Origin: Branchiostoma floridae
Lineage: Eukaryota; Chordata; Leptocardii; Amphioxiformes; Branchiostomatidae
Assembly: GCF_000003815.2 (NCBI RefSeq)
Contig: NC_049981.1
Location: 33,233,318 to 33,297,317 of the forward strand
DNA length: 64,000 nucleotides
Direction of reading: 5' to 3'
In this document: piece after piece, positions 10,913 to 22,620 of the stretch
Layout of the letters: each line of letters begins with the position of its first letter
Numbering within the stretch: position 1 is the first letter of the stretch
Translations under genes and position numbers: made by a program
Notes under the pieces: generated by a model
Database searches by the model: none
Told to the model about the DNA's origin: nothing
Seen by the model: only the letters and a program-made list of their open reading frames with translations

Positions 10913-12300
10913 AGTGATTGACAGATGACGTCATATAAGTGATGGTGCCAGAACAGGAATTTCAGACTGCCGATCTGACGAGACGGACAGACGACATTCC
11001 AGACTGTGGAGTTATACTGGAGGGACAGGTAAACAGGACCGTTATGGATGTCATTTTCTTTTCCCCAAAAAGTAGTGCCATGTAGGGTCAAAGGTGAAGT
11101 ACTTAAGTGTAAATTGCTCACTACGATAGAGCTTCGTCACGAGGAAAGTTCTGTCACATTTCTACTCATTCGATGAGTATTGTTGACTTCACCTGTAAAC
11201 AATGTTTGTACTTGTGTGATTACGGATCTGTCTTCGGAAAAGAACATTCTATAATCATATCATCAATCCATCCCGGAGTACAGCTGCCGACAAGCTATTA
11301 GAAAAATGTCCAAAGGTTAACACAGAGGCGCTACTTACCTGGCCATGAACGGGACATAGAGCCGGCCAAGCATACCTCAATATTACTAACAAGTTTAGCT
11401 TGCTAAAGAACGTTGTTAAGTCGTTAAATACGTCTCCAAACCCCCCGGATAGATCTATAAGGATTAAGATTCACCTAAAGATACGCTCGTGGCCGAGAAG
11501 AATCTATTCTGCTCACTTCCGCATTATTTGTCTAAAGCCTTAACATACAATTAGACTGTTACACTCAGATGGACCAGAAGTCTTGAAAAATCTACCACTC
11601 TGCCCTACCTTTTCTTTTTAGTTTCCTACTTCTCCATAATTGTCCATATAGAGGTCCTTCTGTGGTTTGGATTAGCGATAAAACCACTGACAAGGAAGTA
11701 AGATGAGGACAGTGTCATTAAACCGAAAGGGGTGTGCGTTTGTAACGGCGTGTAATCAACACCCCTATATTGCACTGTAAGGTAAACTAATGTTCTGACA
11801 ACTCATTAACGTCAATCTTAACATAACGTTGTTTTTGTCAAGGCTGTTTGAAATCTGTTGCACAGAAAACACCTTCCTATATGCCACACTTGGTTCGTCC
11901 CTGTGCACGCCATTGGTAAACACCTGTCGCGCCGTCAGCGGCCCCACCTTTGTTCCGTGACGTCACACCTGGTGGTTACCTTGGGCATGGGTCAACCTGC
12001 CAGAATTGCGGGGCGTTCTTTTGTTGCCGCAACCCTTGTAGCTTTAATGGTAGGCCCGAACGGCTGTCTTCAGTCGTTAATGCTGGCATGCGGAGATGTG
12101 TACGGAGCACAGCAAACTGCAGATGATACTGGGGATGTTCCGTTGAAACTGGGACGACAACAGAACACATTTATTAATTTGATACCTTTACTGGTAGTGA
12201 GAATTGTGTTGATGAAAAATTGATGATTTCATGAGATAAACAATGCAATTAAAGAACAAGAAACGCATCAGAATAGTTACTCAAAATCTGTGGCTCTTTT
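10913..12300 (-). promoter_or_regulatory. 5' flank of gene A, conserved with C and D
   Basis: Collinear with 31270-32771 and 57400-58703. Shared landmarks are aagtcaacaatactcatcga, ttcctcgtgacgaag and cagatcgg(c/g)agtctga close to the start, and cacacccctttcggtttaat further up. No such block is found ahead of gene B. Start of transcription is not determined. Confidence 0.5.
10926..10933 (-). promoter_or_regulatory. CRE-like octamer near the gene A start
   Basis: TGACGTCA, 13 bp upstream of the ATG and next to a TATA-like acttatat. C has the same octamer at 32752-32759, and D has one mismatch at 58683-58690, all at the same spacing. Confidence 0.5.
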
Positions 12301-13830
12301 ATTTTTTATCAACAGTTCTGCATTTTGTCACTACCCTGTGTGCTTTGATGCTTTCACCTGAATATTTCCTAGAAATAACATGTTAGATTAAGGTAATTAA
12401 TGCATATCATAACTTACTGTTACCGTATAAAAGAACACTGTATTCACATAGGCGACCATGGTACCACCTTGGAGTCTCCGGATGGTACAATCATGGCCAA
12501 ATTCCGATTTTTGAGCTTTCAACTTTCTCCATGCTTTTAAGTGTGCAGATTTTTTAACAGAACTGATGAAAGTTTGTGGCAAATGTTGCCATTTTCAGAA
12601 AGGTTTATATATTAGCAGGACAATAATGAGTATATGTATTCACATTAAAATGATGCTTCTCCTAAACGTGGCATTTTTCAAAAGTTTGTTAATTTAGTCA
12701 AAGGCACGTTTTGATTCTTTGTTGTGCGTTTTTTCAAGTTTATCATTAGCAATAAGATTATTTAGGAAGCAGGGCCATGACACATAAAAACTACCATATG
12801 AGACGTGCTTCAGGAAGCAAGAAAATGGTGTGGATTTCAATGGCTTCTTATTAAAAACTCACCTGGTAGAAAACGACGTCCTCTTGATCATAAGATAGGG
12901 CATTTTCTTATCTCTATGGATAATATTTCTTATCTCTATGGATAATACTGCGATGCTGCTGAAATAGATCCCGTCTGGTGTCTGAAAATGTTCTGATTTT
13001 TGCCGACTGGGTGTGAAACGAGCAGAAAATCTCCCTGACAGCGACAGGCTTCACCACGTCTGTGTTTATTACCAGGAACGTCGGTACGAGATCTTCAGCC
13101 AAGTTGCGAAAACCCCGGATGTACGTTGTAACTGTTTGGCGTTGTTGTTTATTTGCTGTGAATTTCTATGATTTGTTTGATTAAATCGTGCTCGGCAAGT
13201 AACTTTGTTAGAGAGGGTTTGGAGGAGTGATGCAGTCAGGTGGGTGAGTACTGATATCTCTTCTCGTCACACAGATTTAGAGTTTATAATATGACTCCCA
13301 ACGTTAGATACGGGTGGGCAGATGAGATATCGCAGAATGTGCATTCAAGTTATGATTTATAAACAATGTGACCGTTTTTTTTTTCAATTTTCCTACGCGA
13401 AGTAAACCAAGTTATCAGCAATATTTACTATTTATACCTGGTGTTTTGTGTGATCTCTTCTATCACTGAAAACAAACAGGTTTGTCCAGGATTCTCTCCG
13501 TGTATCCGGTAGCCATGGCAACGGCAAATGCCCATTCTGTGCCTCATTCTGTGATGCAGCTGACATAAACCCTTCCTGTTATCGAAATATAAGTGTCATG
13601 GTTACTGGCTGGGTTTGAGGAATCCATAGATTCACGTTTTTACCGGCAGGTTGTTTAGCCAGTCTGACGTAACCGCTGTGTTGTTACAAATCATCATGGA
13701 AGCATATGTGTGTGTTGGTAACGTTAGTAATCATAGTACAATCATGATGAACTTTCTTCCAACACAAAGGTATAACGTTACAAGGATCAAAATTTCAACG
13801 ACCGGTTGCCGTTGACAATTTGATCTGTGT
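12301..13830. other. Intergenic A-B, no gene recognised
   Basis: Collinear with the reverse complement of about 55790-57400 between C and D. A stretch at 12427-12540 (caccttggagtctccggatg) recurs at ~57140-57240. A short direct repeat, (c/t)ttatctctatggataata, is at 12908-12948. Confidence 0.5.
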
Positions 13831-14016
13831 TTATTTTTTATCATTGGCGGTCTTCAATCCTGAGCACAAATAACATTGAGGAATGTCTTTCGTCAATAAA
13901 TTGAGAAGTTTCAGCAATTGTTCGGCATTAGTTAGGAAGGGCGTGTGGAGTTCTGGAGCGGAAGAGTGAAGTGATGACACGAGCAGAAGAAGAAGGCAAG
14001 TTAGGTTATATTTCAT
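13831..14016 (-). CDS. Possible 61-aa secreted peptide
   Basis: Starts MKYNLTCLLLLLVSSLHSSA, a good signal peptide with likely cleavage after SSA, followed by a Leu-rich segment and QCYLCSGLK with two cysteines. The frame runs from ATG 14016 to TAA 13831. The counterpart between C and D has ATA for ATG and an internal TGA. It could be a small peptide gene, a leader exon or chance. No family is recognised. Confidence 0.3.
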   Translation of the reverse strand: MKYNLTCLLLLLVSSLHSSAPELHTPFLTNAEQLLKLLNLLTKDIPQCYLCSGLKTANDKK

Positions 14017-14643
14017 GCAAAGACTCTTTGCCAACTTTCAAACATTTCCAGCTGCAGTGAATTACCACACACCGTTTTTTAAAAGTTCGAATGGAGTCCT
14101 GTTCTCTCACTTATCCGAGCAAAGGCAGAGAATACACAAAAACGGCGATCACACACAAATTAGCCTGAGTTTAACATTTGGTCAAGCGTTTAGAGAGTTT
14201 AGGCATTACTCAGATCCACAACTCGCATGACAAATATTTGGGTTGTATCAAACAGCTTTGCAGGCAATTGGTTGCCATTTATATACCGATGTATTAGCAT
14301 GTGGTAACGTTATACCTATAGGCTTTTATCAAAACACTTGTGGGACTGTTGGTGGTGTTATGAGCCTACATATTAATGGCTTACAGTACAAAATTGATAC
14401 ATGACTTACAGAAATGGTTTCCATATTGTTTTTGCATGAGCTGGCAAGTTGTTAAAGCATTTCTATGATCAGCAAATGAAAGGTAAAAAGACTCTTGGTG
14501 ACAAAACATTTGTTCCTTATCGAAAGCTTTCTTCCGCAACATGCAAATATCATTGTGAAAACATACAAGCATAATCATCATACAGATTAGATGCCCACAG
14601 CAACATGTTAATTCCTTGTGTCCATTATAAGTGCATTGTTAAG

Positions 14644-15066
14644 TACAGTCAAACCTGTCTATAGCGGTCACCCAAGGGACTGGAGAAATGTGGCCATTAT
14701 AGACAGGTGGCAACTAGAGAAAATGTTGACCAATTGACCATGTGCAAGCTACACATGATTTCAGTTCCCACTAATCTTTCTCACCAAGTAACATTGTCTC
14801 GATCGGTAAATTCACCCACAAAGACTTGCACTTTAGTGCTCAAGGCTTGCAGACCCACTGCAACCGCCAAAATGACACTGTCATGGTTGCAATAGGCAGT
14901 GTTTCTGTATCAACGGGACCGGAAATCGTGTAGCCGTGGCCGCGTTGGACAGGTGGCCGCTAAGCCTATTTCTTAATCATTACCAATCCAAAGGACCGAC
15001 AAAAAGTGGCCACTCTGGCCAGGTATCTGCTATGCAAAGGTGGCCGCTAATACAGGTTTGACTGTA
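14644..15066. mobile_element. MITE with TACAGTCAAACCTGT ends, left arm
   Basis: Begins TACAGTCAAACCTGT and ends ACAGGTTTGACTGTA. Inside are imperfect repeats of 'tggccgctaa/tagacagg'. The collinear copy is 54541-54965. Confidence 0.7.
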
Positions 15067-15237
15067 CGTCCTTTATAACTGCATTGTCCATTGTTTCAAA
15101 TTAACCTGTAGAATTAAACAGCAGCGTCATTACTGCTGCTGATTCTGGTCATAAACTCTCACCATTGTTCTGAAAGTCGCGCAGAGCGCCAGCATAGTGT
15201 CAGAGATGGGAGCCTACTACATTACATGGCATTAGTA

Positions 15238-15487
15238 TTTACACTTACATGACGTCAGTATCTACAATTACATGACGTCAGTATCTACAATTACATGACG
15301 TCAGTGATCTCCGGTGACGAGATCTAGAGCGCTAGCATAGTGTCGGAGATGGGAGCCAACTGCATTACAAGGCATTATATTTACAATTACATAGCATCAG
15401 TATCTACAATTACATAACGTCAGTATTTACAATTACATGACGTCAGCATTTACAGTTACATGACGTCAGTGATCTCCGGTGACGTCA
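15238..15487. repeat. 23-bp tandem repeats with CRE-like octamers, 3' of gene B
   Basis: Two blocks separated by a partly duplicated spacer. Exact TGACGTCA at 15250, 15273, 15296, 15438, 15461 and 15480. The unit is close to cagtatctacaattacatga. It starts right after the B stop codon, so it would lie in the 3'UTR or just beyond. Confidence 0.75.
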
Positions 15488-15492
15488 GATCT

Positions 15493-15548
15493 TCAGTCCG
15501 AGTCATCAGCCTCAGCACCTCCGCCCTCCGCTTGGGCACTGCCGCCGT
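15493..15548 (-). CDS. Gene B: acidic C-terminal exon and stop
   Basis: Acceptor ccgcacag, then DGGSAQAEGGGAEADDSD and TGA. Joins the preceding exon in phase 1. Confidence 0.72.
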
Positions 15549-16018
15549 CTGTGCGGGGTGTTTAGATTATGGGCAAAATCAGTAGGGAAGGCAACGGATC
15601 GAGTAAAAGACGTTGGTGTAGATTAAACTGCAGATTAAACTGCCATGGAGATTTCATAGGAATCTAAGAACATAACCTGATACGATTAGTTTGCTGCTGG
15701 GGAGAAGCTTTCACTATATTTCTTTGACCCTTTAGAGTTGAAATAATATGGCAGATGCCGTATGGAAGCTTCTCGCCAACAGCAAACTTAGTCGGGAGTA
15801 CCAGTTTAAATTTCTAGATATCTAGGTAATGGATCGTTGGATATTGTCAATATGCAATAGGCAAAATCATTACTATCATCCGACTGAATAAAACAATAAA
15901 TTATATTCTACTGTCAATTGAAACATTGATTGTAAAAATATTCTACTGTCAATTGAAACATTATATGGTCATCCATACATACAAAGTATCGGTCTCTGAT
16001 GAAGCCATGTTTTCTTAC

Positions 16019-17239
16019 CAGTGATGCCACAGGCCTGTAGGAACGTCTTGTGAGACTCTTCCCAGTACTTGGAGAACAGCAGTTTCTCCCTGAAGGCGCG
16101 GGCTTCCGCGAACTCTGACCTGGCGTTTGTAAGGAAGTCCTCAATAGAATCTGCCCACTTCTCTGCATCAGCGTCGGTCGCGGTGTCTCCCGTCATCTTG
16201 ACGATGCAGTTACGGAACTTGGGCTGGTACTTCTTCGCCAGTTGCGCCACCAGTTCCGCGAGTCCTGACTGCTCTGAGATGAGGACGGGAACTCCTGCCG
16301 CGATGGCCTCCAGGCCGACCAGTCCGAACGGTTCGGCCCGGGACGGCATCAGGACCAGGTGACAGGCCTCCATGTCTCGGCGGATCTCCTCTTGAGTGCC
16401 GTACGGGAGCAGGGTGGCTTTGACCCGGCCGGATCTCAGCTTCTCCTCCAGGATTCTCTTGCTATCTGTGAAGTCGTTCTCATCGATGCCGCGGACTCTC
16501 AGCCTCAGTGTGTACTGATTGTCAAGCCGCTGTGCCGCCTTGTCTATGGATCCTGCGGCCAGGTCGTGACCTTTCAGCATCTCCACATTCCGCACCCTGC
16601 CGATGGACAGAACCACTCTCTCTGGCTTTTCGACTTTATCTTCTTCTCCAAAGCTCACATTTGCTTCACTAAACACCTTTGAAGGTTCTGGTAGGAAGAT
16701 GTGGTGAGTCACGTGACGCTGACGGAGGAACCTGTCGTAATGGCGGTGAATGCGCGGTCCTACCGAGAAGACGACATCAGCCTTGCCAATGTCGTCCTGG
16801 ATGCTGGCTTCCTTCCTCCCCACACCCAGGGCCTTCTCGTCACTCTTGTAGAGCTCTGTCTCCTCTGGCGCCACGTGACCAAACATGGCGAGCTTGGCGT
16901 GTGGAAATCGCTCCTCTTTGATCTTCCTAGCCGCCCTGCTTGTGACGTCAACATGGCCCACAATGCAGCTGATATCTGATGGGATGTCTGGAAAGTGATG
17001 TTTGTGGTACACAGTCAGCCACTCTAAGGACGGCTTTGCGCTACTGTCGGGATCAAGACGAGGCTTTAGGAGGCTAACTCCGTCTCGTTCTGCATCCCTC
17101 TCATCTTGTTGACTTGCCTCCAACACGATAGCGTAGACCTCGGCACCTGCGGCGGTGAGCATGCGCGCGACATTCAGATTGATGGTGGAGATTCCGCCCT
17201 TTGATGTGCAGTACTCGTCACTAACCAACAGGACTTTCA
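16019..17239 (-). CDS. Gene B: GT4-like glycosyltransferase exon
   Basis: 407 codons, uninterrupted, about 88% identical to C by eye. VLLVSDEYCTSKGGISTIN, VVLSIGRVRN, EPFGLVGLEA and GVPVLISEQSGLAEL are kept, so catalysis could be retained. Most differences cluster in the first ~60 residues. Confidence 0.85.
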
Positions 17240-17743
17240 CTGGAATACAGTCGTAAAGAGGAAAAAACAATATTGTTAACGAACTGATTTATGACGCACT
17301 TGTTCTTCGATATTGCATTATTGGGGATAATATACACGCAGTGATTAATATATGCTATCAGTGATTATTACTGTATATGATATCTGTGAAGTTAATCGTT
17401 TCAAGAATTTTGTCCAATATAATGAAATTTAGTGGCGTTTTGATAGCTGATGTGGACGGAAGAGATTACACGAAAATGCAATTCGTCTTTGTTTTCTCTT
17501 GAATAGCCAACAAAATATGATTTCAATTGAATTTCCATTTTAGTTATTTTAACAGCAGACCACATTCAATGACCTTGAACGTATATTCAAGCAGCTATAC
17601 CTAGTTTAGATTTATCATGAGTTTATAGTATATATGCGTTGTTCAGAGAAAACTGGAAGGACTCTCAATTAAGGAAAATAATTAGAGAATAAGTACCATT
17701 CCACATGACGATTACTGAATTATCAAACCATAAAGGTTCTCAC

Positions 17744-17830
17744 CTTTCTTCCGTGGTCCACGACCAGCAGCTCTGGAGCGGCTCGACTTTTGCTTCCAGT
17801 GCTCAGACGACCGGGTAGTTCTCTGGTGGT
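17744..17830 (-). CDS. Gene B: basic linker exon (boundaries uncertain)
   Basis: The donor AAAG-GTGAGA is clear. The acceptor is not: only an AG at 17832-17831 gives a frame that joins the glycosyltransferase exon, and its pyrimidine tract is poor. Read this way it encodes DHQRTTRSSEHWKQKSSRSR and a Lys/Arg-rich end, unlike the C linker. An upstream AG would leave the exon open but put the next exon out of frame. Confidence 0.4.
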
Positions 17831-18172
17831 CTCTCGGGTTCCGTCTATGTACTAGATAATATTACAGGGTCAATGGAAAGACTGGCACATTGATGTAATA
17901 AGCTATGTTTTCTGCAGATCAGTACTTGACTTTGTGATATATGCATGTTTGGGTTACCTAGATCTGGTCTCTGCACATGGATAATACAAAGATAATTTTT
18001 CGAAAGTTCACAATAGCAACTCCAGCGTCCAGACCAACTATACACGATTGTTGCTTTTACGCTATTGAATGTAACACTGGGCAGTGAGTCATCTTTGATG
18101 TTGACAATGGTTGCAAGGCAGATTTGGTAAGAACAATATCAATCTATCACTGTGTCTTTCTGGAATAAGTAC

Positions 18173-18274
18173 CTGTGGATACAGCAGCCTGGTCCTGTCC
18201 CTCAGAAGCTGGCTCAGACGACAGCCCGCTGTCACTCTCACTGCTGTCGGATTCTGACAGCTCAAGGTGTTGGC
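18173..18274 (-). CDS. Gene B: acidic Ser-rich linker exon
   Basis: GQHLELSESDSSESDSGLSS and more acidic residues. Same place and phase as exon 12 of C. Low complexity, with no fold expected. Confidence 0.62.
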
Positions 18275-18749
18275 CTTGAAAAGGAATCATCGATTATACA
18301 TATCAATGGTCAAGTAAAGATAAGATAGTAAAGAAGAAAATATATTTGCCCTTCTGGCATATTATTAAAGACATACGTTCTACAACTTTGCACACAAATT
18401 TTGGAATATGTATTTTCCACTGATATGGTATTTGATACATTCTATAAATGCATGTTTAGGGTTAATGTGTCACTGCATTCGCCAAAACATTGCATTGTCC
18501 TCCCAAAGGCATAACAATAGACCTTCAGTTCCTTCCTTTAATTTACCTTTGGGCCCGATACATTCTAATCAGTGTAGTGTATGCGTGTTCTGTTGTAATA
18601 AACCGTAAAACGCACAATACATAGCAAGCTAGCAAGCTATTTTGTGCAGTGAATTGGTTAGGAGGGACATAGCTGCAACCGATCCTGTGAGTCTTTTGTT
18701 TTTATCTGTGTAACCCTCCGAGTGTAAATAAAGGTGTTTGCCTACCAAC

Positions 18750-18915
18750 CTTTAGATGTGATGAACTCACAAACTGACTTGCCGTCACCACTCGTCAGCT
18801 GCATTTGGAACCTGAGGTTAGACTTTTTCATCTTCTTGTATTTTTTGGCATCCACTTCAACTCTGAACTTCTTGTAGATTCTGTCAGCTTCCAAGACGTC
18901 GTAAAATGTAAGAAG
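18750..18915 (-). CDS. Gene B: UPA part 3
   Basis: LLTFYDVLEADRIYKKFRVE, then a Lys-rich strand and CEFITSKG. It keeps 'YKKFRVEVDA' of C. Acceptor cttcttcag, donor GTTGGT. Confidence 0.68.
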
Positions 18916-19066
18916 CTGAAGAAGTTAAAAGTTGGCTATCAATTCATACTTTAAAATATGGAAAATATGCATTTACATTTAGACCGATAATGGCTTTATA
19001 TTGGCTCTACACATCTAAGTTTTGTGTATTGTTCAAACTAGCCCACTTCAAGTTATACATCATTAC

Positions 19067-19204
19067 CTTAGGATTCGTCAGCAGGTTGTCACCACCTCCG
19101 TTCCACACAGACACTTCCAGATGATACTCGTGTCCAGGCATCAGCACGCACTGCTCCTGGTCCAACTTAACGTACTTATCATCGGCCTCAGTCGACTCCA
19201 AACA
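19067..19204 (-). CDS. Gene B: UPA part 2
   Basis: 46 codons in phase 0, including KLDQEQCVLMPGHEYHLEVS. The aligned core 'EQCVL..G.EY.LEV' is shared with C, and the rest is diverged. Acceptor ttcacacag, donor GTAATG. Confidence 0.7.
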
Positions 19205-19441
19205 CTGTGTGAAATGATGAACAGCATAATGTATTCTTTTCATGTCATCATTTGTTTTTTAATTGTTGTTTATGTGCTGAAAAGTAAATCAAAACCTGTG
19301 GAGGCCATGATTGAATTGCATGAAATAGCATATTTGTCGGCTACCGTGAAAGTTTTAAGACTCCAAAATACTGGAAGACGTAAAACGTTAGCAGGATGTC
19401 AACCACCATGGCAGGAACGAAGGCACACTATTGCCTCTTAC

Positions 19442-19695
19442 CTGGAGAGCAGTGGCTGCGTTAGAAGCGATGTAGACGTGGATTTGAAACTCTGACGTAA
19501 CGCTGATGGGTGCAAACACCACACAACGCCCGTTCCTGGCGAACAGCTTCCCGTAAAGTTTCTCCACCACAGGACCGAAGAGACTGCCCTTTTGGAACCT
19601 GGTCACGATGTGGGTTGAGGTCACCTCAGAGACAGGAAGGAGGTTCGCGTCTTTCCCAGAAACATGAACGACTCTCATGCGCTCTTTGTCAGGTT
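19442..19695 (-). CDS. Gene B: UPA part 1
   Basis: Starts EPDKERMRVVHVSGKDANLL and contains GSLFGPVV and FQIHVYIASNA. Same length as in C (254 nt), but only about 44 of 85 residues match. Like C it has Phe-Gly where FIIND autoproteolysis needs Phe-Ser. Confidence 0.72.
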
Positions 19696-20266
19696 CTAGT
19701 AAGTGTTTTTGATTTGATTTTGAATATGTAGACATAATCATGAAATAATATAAAAACGATATGATAATGATATTTGATTAATATGTTACAATAACATGAT
19801 AAAACGATGTACTTACATAATAATACTAAAATGATCATGCGAGTAATGTTATAATACTTATATGAAAAGGTGACATGTATAAAATGATATTATCTGGATA
19901 CAATGATCTAATATTATGTTAATATGGTCTGATGATATAATGTGTTACAATATGATGATAAAATGATATTAAGTAATGCTTTGATAGCTAAAATGGATAA
20001 CGAAAATAATGACATGATATTTATATGGTGTGATCTGTAACAATGTATACAATGTGGCTGTTAGATATCTAAGGGAGATTCGTCTTTTTTCTGTAACTTA
20101 TTGAAAATATAATAAAAAAAGGTTCGCTAGGTGGTTACACGCTTTCAAGCCCTATAGAAAAGTAAAAAAAAAATAAAAAAGTACAAGAATACACAGATAA
20201 CTGCAATAATTTTACATTCTCCTTCCAAATATAGTAGACAGTACTTTGCAACAGATCAGCTTTTAC

Positions 20267-20295
20267 CTGAACTCTCATGCGCTCTTTGTCAGGGT
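20267..20295 (-). pseudogene. 29-nt mini-exon duplicate of the UPA exon start in gene B
   Basis: Reads DPDKERMRVQ between a tttgccag acceptor and a GTAAAA donor. It copies the first codons of the real UPA exon (EPDKERMRVV at 19695). Splicing it in before that exon would shift the frame. Confidence 0.5.
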
Positions 20296-20496
20296 CTGGC
20301 AAATAAAAGAAATTCACAGATAATTGCAATAACTTTACATGGTATCAATCTCTCTACTTTACCACAGATCAGCAGCGCCAACGTACCAAACGAAAGGCTT
20401 TGTCAGCCGGCCTCCACCTGATCAATTCCGCTTTTCGCGCAGTTCAGCAATAATCGCTACTGAATTGAACCATAAAAAATGGTTTATGAAACGTAC

Positions 20497-20726
20497 CGTT
20501 GTCTTCCGTCAGGTGCAGCACGTGCGGCAGTAGGATGTCCACCGGCCCCTCCACGTCCTCACACTGGATGGAGAAGAGCGGACCCACCGGCATCCATTCC
20601 CCCACCTGCTGCCAGTTGTCGGACCAGTTCGCACTCCTGTAGGTCACGTGCAGCGGGTAGGGCGTCACCACGCCCAGGTCGGTCCGGCTGCACAGGTACT
20701 TCCCTTCACCTGGCAGGCGGAGGGAC
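20497..20726 (-). CDS. Gene B: ZU5 exon
   Basis: 76 codons; differs from C at about nine positions, mainly at its end. GEGKYLCSRTDLGV, GPLFSIQCEDVEGP and ILLPHVL are kept. Donor GTACGT after GACAACG. A partial second copy of the same exon lies just upstream at 20782-20811. Confidence 0.8.
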
Positions 20727-20781
20727 CTGAGGAGATAAACACAGGTATTGTAGCCAGGTGTTCAAACATACAGGTGTGACA

Positions 20782-20811
20782 CAGCGGGTAGGGCGTCACC
20801 ACGCCCAGGTC
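20782..20811 (-). pseudogene. Duplicated ZU5 exon fragment in gene B
   Basis: Minus strand carries the codons for DLGVVTPYPL followed by the same unrelated sequence as at 1141-1152 in A. The intact exon follows ~60 bp downstream. Shared by A and B, absent from C. Confidence 0.62.
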
Positions 20812-20842
20812 AGACCTGTATGTTCCAACTTAGCAGTAGTGT

Positions 20843-21260
20843 ATGGCATATGATATGGTGTCGCGACGCGAGGATGCAGCTGTCAAACTTTTCAGACAAA
20901 TGTTGGATGTTGACCATCCCCTACACGACATGGTTCCACCCTCCAGATCAACTGCCACGGGACGATCACTGAGAAACAAAAGCACTTTCTCCCTCCCCCC
21001 AGCTAGAACTAAAAGACTTCAGAACTCTTTCTTGCACACAGCCATCAAGCTGTACAATAAGACTATAGACACTTTAATAGCTTGTAATGATGGTGGTAAT
21101 GATGGTACTCAATGTTAGGGTTGTGTACTATTTTGTGTAATTTTATATTGCTCTTATGTATATATGCGGACGGAGCAGGCTATATGTTTGTTGTACATTC
21201 CAACGCCATTCAGGCTACCACTATGTGTATGTCTGTTATGTTGTGAATCAATAAAGGAAA
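20843..21260 (+). mobile_element. 3' end of a non-LTR retrotransposon in gene B
   Basis: The frame 20843-21118 reads SRREDAAVKLFRQMLDVDHP, SLRNKSTFSLPPARTKRLQN, SFLHTAIKLYNKTI, typical of the end of a LINE reverse transcriptase protein ('...R..NSF...AI.LYN'). It is followed by ~130 bp of 3' tail with aataaaggaaataaag. Antisense to gene B, 5' truncated. Confidence 0.65.
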
Positions 21261-21516
21261 TAAAGCATGGACGATGCTTGTTCACATCAGACATACAGAT
21301 GTAACAGACTATGGTTCTCTCTACTGCGGTGAACGCCAAACCTGATGAAGCCTATGTTTTATGTGTCTGTTGGAATAGCTGTAATTAGTTATGTAAACAG
21401 AAGAGTAATATTGCAATAATAACATTACCACTGTATTAACGTCTTAAAGTGATACCGTATCATTGCCATTGCTGGTGGTTGCCTGATCATGGAAGCATGT
21501 TAGAATAGCTACTCAC

Positions 21517-21578
21517 CACTGTGTATCCCCAATCATCTCAGGAGTGATTTCTTGTGACGGCAAGGCATCGCGGTACTC
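21517..21578 (-). CDS. Gene B: short ZU5-start exon
   Basis: 62 nt encoding EYRDALPSQEITPEMIGDTQ and the first two bases of Trp. Acceptor atatccag and donor GTGAGT. Matches exon 7 of C. Confidence 0.72.
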
Positions 21579-22025
21579 CTGGATATATGGGATATCGGTA
21601 AAGCTGATCATTTATGTACGTATTTGGAGAATCCAGTACCAAGTCCAAGAAAATCATACATGTAAATATGTGAATAGTCATGTTATTACATTACTAATTA
21701 AATGTAGGTCTAATTAGCAAAATAAGAAGTGTGACATCGTGACCATAGGCTAGACAAACATTTCAAATACGACATATCGATGGAGCTCCATCGAAGGGAA
21801 TGGCTATCAGTGACGTCACTCCTGACTGTGACATTATCATTCCTAACAACGTCATTCAGATAAATCCCTATCGTCCAGTCAGTTATGGAAATACGGAAAT
21901 TGGCAAAAAAACAAAAATTCCTGTTTGAGAAATTTTCCTATCCTGTAATCTGCCACAGATGTTATACTTCATGCATCAAGTATAAGATGATTAACCTTAT
22001 ATATCCCTTGTATAAAATAAGTCAC

Positions 22026-22285
22026 CTTATACACCCCCTGTACATCTGCAGCCAGGTCCGGTTTGCCCATGTTCTGCAGTGTTTCCTCCAGCTGCGGCAG
22101 GTAGTGGAGCGGTCCGTGGGGGGCCTTGGTGCGCCACGCCTTCAGCATCTGGAACGCCTGCTGGGTGTCATTTCTACCTCTAATGTTGTCCAGCACGCCC
22201 CTGTTCAGTCCCAGCTCCTGTCCCAGCCGGGTCCACAGCTGCTTCTCCTCACCAACAGCCCTGCTGATCTGGTACAGCCGGTTGT
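22026..22285 (-). CDS. Gene B: death domain exon
   Basis: 86 codons starting NRLYQISRAVGEEKQLWTRL, with the death-domain Trp and 'AFQMLKAWRT' helix. Same length and phase as C. Acceptor tttgcag, donor GTGACT. Confidence 0.82.
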
Positions 22286-22620
22286 CTGCAAAGAGGGACA
22301 TCAAGACGAAAACAGTCATGCATCTTACATAAGAGTTGGCACATTGGGGCACACTTGAAGCACTAGCACTTGAGAATATTAGGAGTGAGCAGGGTTATTT
22401 TTCAAGGACAATATAAATGGGCTCAGGATTCAGGGACATTTAAATGGGAAGATAGAGCTGAAAATAAGATAAAGAAACAATTACGTTGGATGAGTTCATA
22501 ATTTATCTATTATGTATCCACTATGTAGTATATATCTAAGTACTACTTTCCTTACAAGCGTAAAAAAAAACAATCGATGTTCCTTCGATTACTCTAGATA
22601 AAGACGCCTGTCGTACTTAC

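Noticed and set aside
11858-12223. 121-aa frame in the 5' flank of gene A
   Set aside because: The related stretches at 31554-31829 and 57477-57782 are read in different frames with indels not in multiples of three, so there is no coding constraint.
16069-16979. Frames antisense to the GT4 exon, repeated in C
   Set aside because: Shadows of a long conserved GC-rich coding exon, with no independent start or domain.
19022-19495. 157-aa plus-strand frame
   Set aside because: Runs antisense across two UPA exons and their intron. Its middle is intron sequence, and it is not kept in C.
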